A DNA stretch of 64,000 nucleotides from Edaphochlamys debaryana. Its lineage: Eukaryota; Chlorophyta; Chlorophyceae; Chlamydomonadales. The notes under the pieces were generated by a model. The model searched no databases. It saw only the letters and a program-made list of their open reading frames with translations, and was not told where the DNA came from. The stretch is taken from contig JAEHOE010000142.1 in assembly GCA_016858145.1 (NCBI GenBank), positions 248,001 through 312,000 on the forward strand, written 5' to 3'. A program made the translations under genes and the position numbers. Shown piece after piece: positions 58,101 to 64,000 of this stretch (within the stretch, counting starts at the first letter, position 1; every line of letters begins with the position of its first letter).

Positions 58101-59386
58101 CGCCCAACCCACCGGCCCGCTGTCTCGCCCGCCGCTTCTGCCCAACAGGCCCAGCTCATTCTGCCGCCACCGCCGCCGCCGGGTTACGCCCTCGCCGCCC
58201 AAGCGCCCGGCGGCCTCAATGCAGCCCCGGGCACGACCCCACTCGCCTTGCCGCCTGCAGCCACCCCGGCCAAACGACCGGCAGCAGCCGGCCCCGGCGG
58301 CGCTGGCGGCGCTGGCGGCGCGGGGGCGGGGCGGCCGCACAAGCGACCCCGGGTCGAGCAGGGCGCGGACGGCCACGGCTGGGGCCCGCAGGGCCGGGCG
58401 GCGCCCGGGGTTGGGATGGGCGAGCTGTGCATCGCTGGCGAGGGCTACACGGTGCGTTGGGGGCCCAGACTCCATCCAGAGGGGGGGGGGGGGCGAAGGC
58501 GCCGGCCATTCTGGCGGGAGGGGCGAGAGGGGGGGAGCGGACCGCCTCCTAGCCGCATCTTCGAATCTCCACACGCCCCGGCTGCATCCACGCCTCCTGC
58601 TTCTCCCAACTAGCAACAACCTTACCGGTGCCTTCTGTCTTCGGCCCGGTTGACGCCTGCCTTCCCCCGCATGTTCCCCAGGTGTACCGCTGCAGCAGCC
58701 CACCCGGCTACGAGCTGCTGTGCCTGCTCCCCGGGTTCCAGGTGGGTCGTGGCTTGTGGGTTTGAGAACCAACCAACCAACGAGGCCAGACAACCCGGCT
58801 TGAGGGTGCTGCGTGCTGCACACCGCTGGTCGCTCGGCTGGCGCCCCTACCTCCCCGGCCCGCCTCCACCACCCTCTCTCTCCCTCGTCACGTGCCCGCG
58901 CCCGTCCGCCCCCCCGATCCCCCCTGTCCAGCTGTCCGAGGTGTCCGTTAAGGCGTACGACAACGGGCGGCTGGTGGTGGCGGCCGACCCCCGCACCCCT
59001 GAGGCCGCGGTCTGGCGCCTGGCACCCCTGCGCCTGGCCCTGCAGGTGGGCATACGGTACACCCCTGCTCCTTATGCGTGCTGCTGGTCGGTGGCACGAT
59101 GATGACACGACATGGCCATAGTGCTGGGCCGGGCGGGTCCAGTGCGTGTGACCGCATCCGGTCCCAAAGCGAACCCGCAAGCCCAGGTGGGCGTAGCGTG
59201 CGGCAGACCCCTTTCTCGTGATGCACGCTGTGACGTTTGGGATGCCACGATTGACCTGCGCTTCGTTTGGTGCCTTCGCAACCCCTCCCTGTGTCCCTCC
59301 AGCTGCCGGGTCGTGTGCGGGTCGAGAGCGCCCAGGCCCTCATGACGCTGCACGGGCGGCTGTACATGCGGATCAACGCGGCGTGA
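49118..59386 (+). CDS. Nuclear-type protein with two SAND-like modules, Tudor-like and alpha-crystallin-like domains
   Basis: Predicted chromatin or DNA-associated regulator; the target is unknown. Exons: 49118-49615, 49728-50480, 50646-52156, 52922-53106, 53464-53540, 53731-53778, 53980-54060, 54351-54810, 55153-55215, 55415-57433, 57807-57997, 58149-58451, 58682-58741, 58932-59045, 59303-59386 (2,148 aa, TGA). Residues 1-900 are Pro/Gln/His then Ala/Gly/Ser-rich. Next come SAND-like module 1 (about 895-1008), an Ala-rich stretch, a Tudor-like domain (about 1205-1260), a long acidic/Gly/Ser region, SAND-like module 2 (about 1816-1962, interrupted by a Gly run), a basic KRP/HKRPR patch and an Hsp20-like C-terminus (2064-2148). 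The start is the first ATG after the previous gene; the upstream in-frame codons lack an ATG. The donor of exon 52922-53106 (GC type) is the weakest junction. Confidence 0.75.
52070..53540 (+). other. SAND-like module 1
   Basis: Spans the end of exon 3 and exons 52922-53106 and 53464-53540. Seen: CRCSACL, FYPPEFERHA, then TRWKGTVRKTG. The C-x-C-x-x-C, EFExHA and (K/R)WKxxxR order is shared with module 2 and with SAND/KDWK-type DNA-binding domains. The related plant TPL-binding/zinc-ribbon fold is an alternative reading. Confidence 0.6.
54200..54322 (+). repeat. Imperfect tandem duplication in an intron
   Basis: CTTGCCGCATGCGCT...CGCTTTACG occurs twice (about 54206-54266 and 54281-54323) with diverged centres inside the intron 54061-54350. 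No coding sign. Confidence 0.55.
55153..55560 (+). other. Tudor-like domain
   Basis: Exon 55153-55215 joined to the start of 55415-57433. The sequence GHRVRVYWPLEKQYFTG is followed by VMSYDP, YAVRYTDGDEERVDL and WKL. This aromatic and acidic pattern fits the Tudor domains of PDS5/MSH6-type chromatin proteins, which read methylated lysine or arginine. Confidence 0.7.
57190..57997 (+). other. SAND-like module 2, split by a glycine run and an intron
   Basis: CGCIPC lies in exon 55415-57433. A Gly/Ala run of about 45 residues then interrupts the fold before WTPVGFEEHA. After the intron, exon 57807-57997 continues with MRASKKWKNSIRL and LGEWLERRGVG. KKWKNSIR corresponds to the KDWK DNA-contact motif of SAND domains. 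Confidence 0.65.
57563..57830 (+). repeat. Three copies of an acceptor plus exon start
   Basis: CTCACA(C)AGGCATGCGC followed by a GAGCAAGA stretch occurs at about 57563-57602 (AG mutated to AAGC), 57651-57700 and 57791-57830. Only the third copy continues into the SAND exon; the second keeps a usable AG. Confidence 0.85.
58682..59386 (+). other. Alpha-crystallin (Hsp20)-like C-terminal domain
   Basis: Exons 58682-58741, 58932-59045 and 59303-59386. PGYELLCLLPGFQLSEVSVKA, LVVAADP, LPGRVRVESAQA and GRLYMRI follow the strand order of small-heat-shock or p23-like beta-sandwiches, which mediate chaperone or protein contacts. Confidence 0.55.
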
Positions 59387-61053
59387 GGCGGCATATTCTC
59401 GGCATCTGCAGAGGTGGAGCGGAGGCGAGGGTCGGTCGATCGGTGGCGGCAGTGCCAGAGGGGGGACGAGGGGGCGCAGCTGGGGCCCTGACACGGGCTA
59501 TCTGGGGTCCAGGGCTCCTGGTTTTGAGCAGGGGAGGCAGGATACGCCATACGCCATACGGGATGGCGCTGGGCCGACCGCCCGACTCTTGCAGGACTGT
59601 GTGAGGTCTGTGTTTGCGCAGGGCTCGGGGCGTCATGGGCCGGGTAGAGAACAGTCCGCCGTCGGGCGTTAGCATCGGCTGTTTGCATGGGGCGTTGTGG
59701 GACGTTGATGAGGGTCAGGGCCACGAAACGCAGGGGCGGCGGGGGCTATGTGGGGCCAGCGGCTGCACATCAGCTGCCGGGGTGGGTAGGCGGAGGGCTA
59801 GCTATCCCTCTGCCGTTAGGTGCGCATGTGATGGCAGGCCACGTGGGGGCGGTTGAAAGCGTGCCGGCCCGTGCCTGTAGGAGGCTTGGGCAGGGAGTCG
59901 CCACGCCACGTCCGCTAGCTCCTAGGGCAAGCCACCTGTCTGTCTTCACTGGGGCTGTACATCCCAGGCACCAAGCAGCGTGCGCCGGGCGAAGGTGGAC
60001 ACGAACCCACAGGCGGGCCCCCGCAAGCGCTTGCACGCAGGTGGGTCAGGGTGGGGCGCCGCAACCGAAACTCCTGCAGCCACCGGCCCACCAACGGCCA
60101 ACAGCCAGCTAGACTGCAACCTCTGCAATTGTGATGCTGCTTTGCGCGTAGTACGCTTGCTGCGCACTATGAACACAGAGTGAGAGCGTAAAAGGCGTGT
60201 CGTGCGGCATCGTAGTCAACCCGCTTTTTCCGGAGTACTGGACCGCTGGCTGTGTACAGGACCGTGAGCCACAGGACCGCCTGTGCTGTGGCGCTGAACC
60301 CGGGTGTCGCTGGGTTCGAGTGCGCAAGGCGTCGGGCGTCGTCACCTCACCGGGGAAATTTGGGCTTGCGTGCTGGCGGCTCGGTGTGGCTAGCGTACAG
60401 GAGTGTCTTCGTAACACGGACAGGCGGCGCGATTCCTCCTCGCAAATTAGGTGAGGGGCAGGTGCCATTGCGTAACGATTGCGGGTCCCGCCGAGAGGGC
60501 ACTCCCCAACGCATACACACCCGCCAGCCAAAACACTTTGCCTTGATCGATCGCAGCCCGCTCTGCTTTGGCGTGCAAGGAACACTCCAACCAGCCCAGG
60601 ACGACGGACACATAGCGTGCTTCGCAGCGGTGCACCAGCCCTGCTCAACCCGCTTCTACGTTCATAACGCTTCTTACAACTGGATGCATTGATCGGGCAT
60701 CATTTTCGGGGCCCGCTAGTCCCCATGCCCGTCATTCAGTGACTCCAGAGGGGGTTGCGGCCCTGCGGAGCGCCTACCGAGATGCTCTAAGGATTTCAGA
60801 AGCCGCTTCAAGCGGCTGAGGGGGGCCGCAGCGAAGGTGCGCAACGAAAACTACGAGGGCGTGTGGACGGCTGGACAAAGGCTGCAAGGGCGTTTGCCAT
60901 CGCATCGGTCTCTGGCCAGTCTTGGTGACGGGGCAAGGCCGAAAAGAGGCCGTGGTTAGGGCGGATAATTGCACACACCATGACAAGTGGCCGCTGACCG
61001 GCCGTGTCAAACTTTGTTTGGTGTGATGCGCACAGGAGCTGTGGCCCAGCACA
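59387..61053. other. Intergenic, about 1.7 kb
   Basis: Contains the 3' UTR of the SAND/Tudor gene and the upstream region of the next gene. No TGTAA is seen close to the stop at 59386. An 8-bp hairpin (AGCCGCTT/AAGCGGCT) lies at 60801-60817. No supported gene. Confidence 0.5.
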
Positions 61054-64000
61054 ATGGAGCGCTGGCGCACGGGGCGCTGCGCGCTGCTCATGGGCACTTT
61101 GCTTCTGGTGTTTGTGCCAGAGCTGCGAGGAGCCCACGCCATCGGCAGCAACAGCACGCACGAAGCCAGCTGTGCGTTTGCTGACGATCGGTTTGAGGCG
61201 TCGCTCCTGGCAGAGCCAAGCCCGTTGCCGACGGATGTGCAGCTCTCGCCTGGCTGCAATATGCTGGCCCGGAACTTCATCTGCCTGCCGGTCAGGGCAT
61301 CGTTCACTGTCGTGGGGGCAGAGGACGGCAGCAGCGCTTGGGACGTGGGGTTCGACCTCTACCAGTTCTCTATCGAGCCAGGTGCGCCAGCTTCGGGGGC
61401 AGGAAACGGTCACGCTGGCGTACCGGTTACCTGCACAGCCACAGTCTCTGCAGGCGGGGAGCAGCCTTCGGGCGTGGGGCGGGGTGGGGGCGGGGTTTGC
61501 TACCCCCCACGGGGCGTGGGCCTTGCGGGAGGCCCTCCCCCACCCCAAACCGGCAACAGGCCTCACTAGTCACATGCCACCTTCGCGGCCCCCACCGCCA
61601 CACCTTGTTTCCTCCTTCACCACTTGCCCGACCCACGCCACGCCTGCCGCCCCACAGACGTCACCGTGCAGCTTCGGAACCTGGCGCTGACGCGCGCCCT
61701 GGTCTTCACAGTAGGCTATGGCAGCTTGCAGCCTTCCGTTTTCCACATGCGACCCGGGGCGCGCCTGCTTCTGGAGAATGTCACGGTCTCCACACTGTGC
61801 AGCACGGTCCGCTTCTACGCCGCAGTGCTTGGGTCCCGCGCTCAGGCCCTGCAGGTGCGGGGCGCAGGGCCGGAGGTTGGGCGGTGTGTGCGGGAACTGC
61901 TTCGGGCGTGCGTCCCGGGGCTGGCTGGCTGTCGCTTTTGCAGCGTCCGCTCAGCTGGAGCGGGCTGGGGCGGGGTTGGGGAGCAGCTCCCGAGCTGGAT
62001 GGGGGTCTAGGCTGCTTGCAGCAGCGCCCGTCCTGCGGGTAGGCGGGGTCTGCAGACCAGCCCGCTGGCCCTTGACCGCGGCCCCTCCACTGCGCCCCTG
62101 CCCTCCTCCCGGCTCGCCTCTGCAGGGCCTGCCCGCCCAAGCCATCCGCATCCCCGAGCTGACGCAGGGCGGGGTGGGCCTGCGGAACGTAACGCTCACG
62201 TGCGACCCCGCCGTGCCGCTGCCTAGCAACGTGGAGCTTGGAGTGCACTCGGCAGCCATGCTCGTCTCATTCGTAACCGCCGCCAACGGCCTCACCATGA
62301 CGTCGACGATTGCGCTCATGGAGAACCTGACCCTGCCGTACGGCCCGGCGTACAACCCGGACGTGCCGAACCCCAACGTCGGGATCATCACCACGGACAC
62401 GGCTTTTGCTGCGAACGAGGACCCCAGCAAGCAGGTCACGTTTGTGGATGCAAACTACACCCGCTCGTGGATGTACGTGCAGCCGCCGGCGCGCCTGACG
62501 CTGCGGCGGCTGACCATCACGCGCGGCGCGCAGTGGGTGTGGTCGCCGGGGGTGATGGACGGCCTCCTGGCGGGCGCCGTACCGCTGTACATGGTCCAGA
62601 CGGCGTCCACGGGCGGATCCAGCTCGCAGCAGGTGCCGTCCCGTGCTTTCGAGGACGTGACGCTTGTCGTACCGCAGTACGAGGTTGCGGAGATGACGTA
62701 CTGGTGCATCATGGTCAGCGTCATGGCCCGTGAGGCCACGTCAGCGGCGGACTTTCTGCGGTCGCTCGTGTGGTCCAGCGACTGCGAAGCGCTCGACGCC
62801 AACTCTGTCATCTTCCGGAAGGTCCGGACAACCGGCAGCATTTACACGCGAACGCTGCTCACCAGCGTCGCGCCGCCAGGCGTGCCGTTCGATTCCTCGC
62901 TCCAACCGCCGGCGGACGCGCTGGGGCCGGAGGACGAGCCGTACGTACGGCCGCCGCTGCGTCTCGCGGGCACAGCCACGGAGCTCATTGACGCTATCGC
63001 GCCCCTGGCCCCTGAGGACTACGTCCGGTCCGGCGCCGCTCCTCCCAGCACCCCTGCCCCCAGCAAGGCGCCTTTGCCCGTGCTCGTGCTGGTCAACGGC
63101 AGCCTAGCGATCACGCCCTCCTTGCTGCTCGCGCCCAACGGCGCGCAGCGGGCCGTGCGTCGCAGCATCGTCATCACATCTATGCGGCGCGGCTGCGCTA
63201 TGGACGGCACGTGTCCCATGGCGCAGATTGACTTCGGGTCCATTCGGGACGGGCTGCGCCTCGAGGGCGCCAACACGACGGTCGTGTTTGAGGGCGTGGC
63301 GCTGGTTAACATCACGACCAACATCACCCTGGCCGCGTCCTTTGCGGGGCTGGATCAAACGCTGCAGAGCTTCTTCTCGTTTGACCGGTGCGTGGGGGTA
63401 ACGGCTCGTGGTAACGGCGACGGGTTACGGGCGGCGCAGGGAGGCCTGCATTTCATCTGGGTCGTGGGCTTAAGGGCCATTCAAGAAGGGAGCGCCACGG
63501 ATGCCGACTCTGGACGCAGTCCTAGCAGGCCGATGGCAGGCTCCGATCCGAGCTGACCCGATTATGTTTGCCCCCACCCTGTGCTCGTGCTTCCAACGCC
63601 CCGCAGCTCCCAAATCCGCGTCATTTTCGAGTCTGTCAGCGTGGCGCTTCCTGGCGACCTCTTCGCGGGCCTCCACCGCGTGCTGAGCGGCCTGCCGCGG
63701 GGCGTCAAGCCCGGTGAGCCGGGCGGGCTTGAGGGCATTTGGGTCGGGCCCAAGCGCACACCGGGCCAAGTCGGCAGGAGGCTGTTGTGCTGGAGGTCTT
63801 GCTGAATGAAGACACCCTCCGCACAGCCGCTCCCGGGCAACAAAGTCCCCACGCAATGCCCACGTCTCTCATCACATTGCTGGTGTGCGTGCCATGTATC
63901 CAGGTGGCGTGGAGATCTACTTCATGAACACCACCCTCATCCAGCTGGCCTCATTCCAGCTGGGCGGCGGGCGGGGCAGCTGGGTTAATTTCACCTCGGC
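61054..64000 (+). CDS. Secreted glycosylated surface protein, 5' part (runs off window)
   Basis: Predicted extracellular or membrane-anchored protein of unknown function. Exons: 61054-61381, 61658-61854, 62126-63387, 63607-63713, 63904-64000 (continues); phases agree throughout. It opens with a signal peptide (CALLMGTLLLVFV, cleavage expected near AHA, residue 29). Visible sequence contains several N-glycosylation sequons (NST, NVT, NLT, NTT, NIT), scattered single cysteines, and strand-rich repeats of the type LRNVTLTC, LRRLTITRG, FEDVTLVV and LEGANTTVVFEGVAL. These resemble right-handed beta-helix (pectate-lyase-like) surface proteins, but no catalytic motif is seen. It may belong to the same broad class as the gene at 113-9743, whose visible part is the membrane half of such a protein; that link is inference. 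Confidence 0.75.

Overview
The window looks like nuclear DNA of a volvocine green alga (Chlamydomonas/Volvox group). It has very high GC, short GT-AG introns with C-rich acceptor tracts, long Ala/Gly/Ser/Pro homopolymeric coding stretches, TGTAA-type polyadenylation signals, PPSP-type cell-wall linkers and a gametolysin-family protease. The species cannot be fixed from the sequence alone. All gene models were built by hand from splice signals, reading phase and protein-family sense. Each complete model closes in frame.

Layout. (1) 113-9743 (+): 3' part of a 25-exon gene for a cysteine-rich, polytopic surface membrane protein. (2) 11486-27800 (-): a 52-exon gene, complete from signal peptide to stop, for a 2,405-aa secreted modular peptidase. 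Order of parts: discoidin domain, two LamG-plus-cysteine modules, Cys module, bulb-lectin-like domain, M11 metalloprotease with a QExxH zinc site, PAN-like tail; most junctions carry Pro-rich linkers. (3) 27801-31504: mostly non-coding, with short inverted motifs, a hairpin, a 145-bp duplicated element and a possible small two-exon gene (30095-30761, -). (4) 31505-41648 (+): a 2,338-aa protein kinase with a huge low-complexity N-terminal part. (5) 44508-48690 (+): a TMEM33/POM33-type ER membrane protein. (6) 49118-59386 (+): a 2,148-aa nuclear-type protein with two SAND-like modules, a Tudor-like domain and an alpha-crystallin-like C-terminus. (7) 61054-64000 (+): 5' part of a secreted, N-glycosylated surface protein that runs off the window.

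The genes do not form an operon and no shared pathway is evident. Three (1, 2, 7) serve the cell surface or extracellular matrix, and gene 2 has the make-up expected of an anchored matrix-remodelling protease. Genes 5 and 6 lie head-to-tail with only about 430 bp between stop and start. Several introns carry minisatellites or local duplications that copy real splice sites; two of these could change the protein made.
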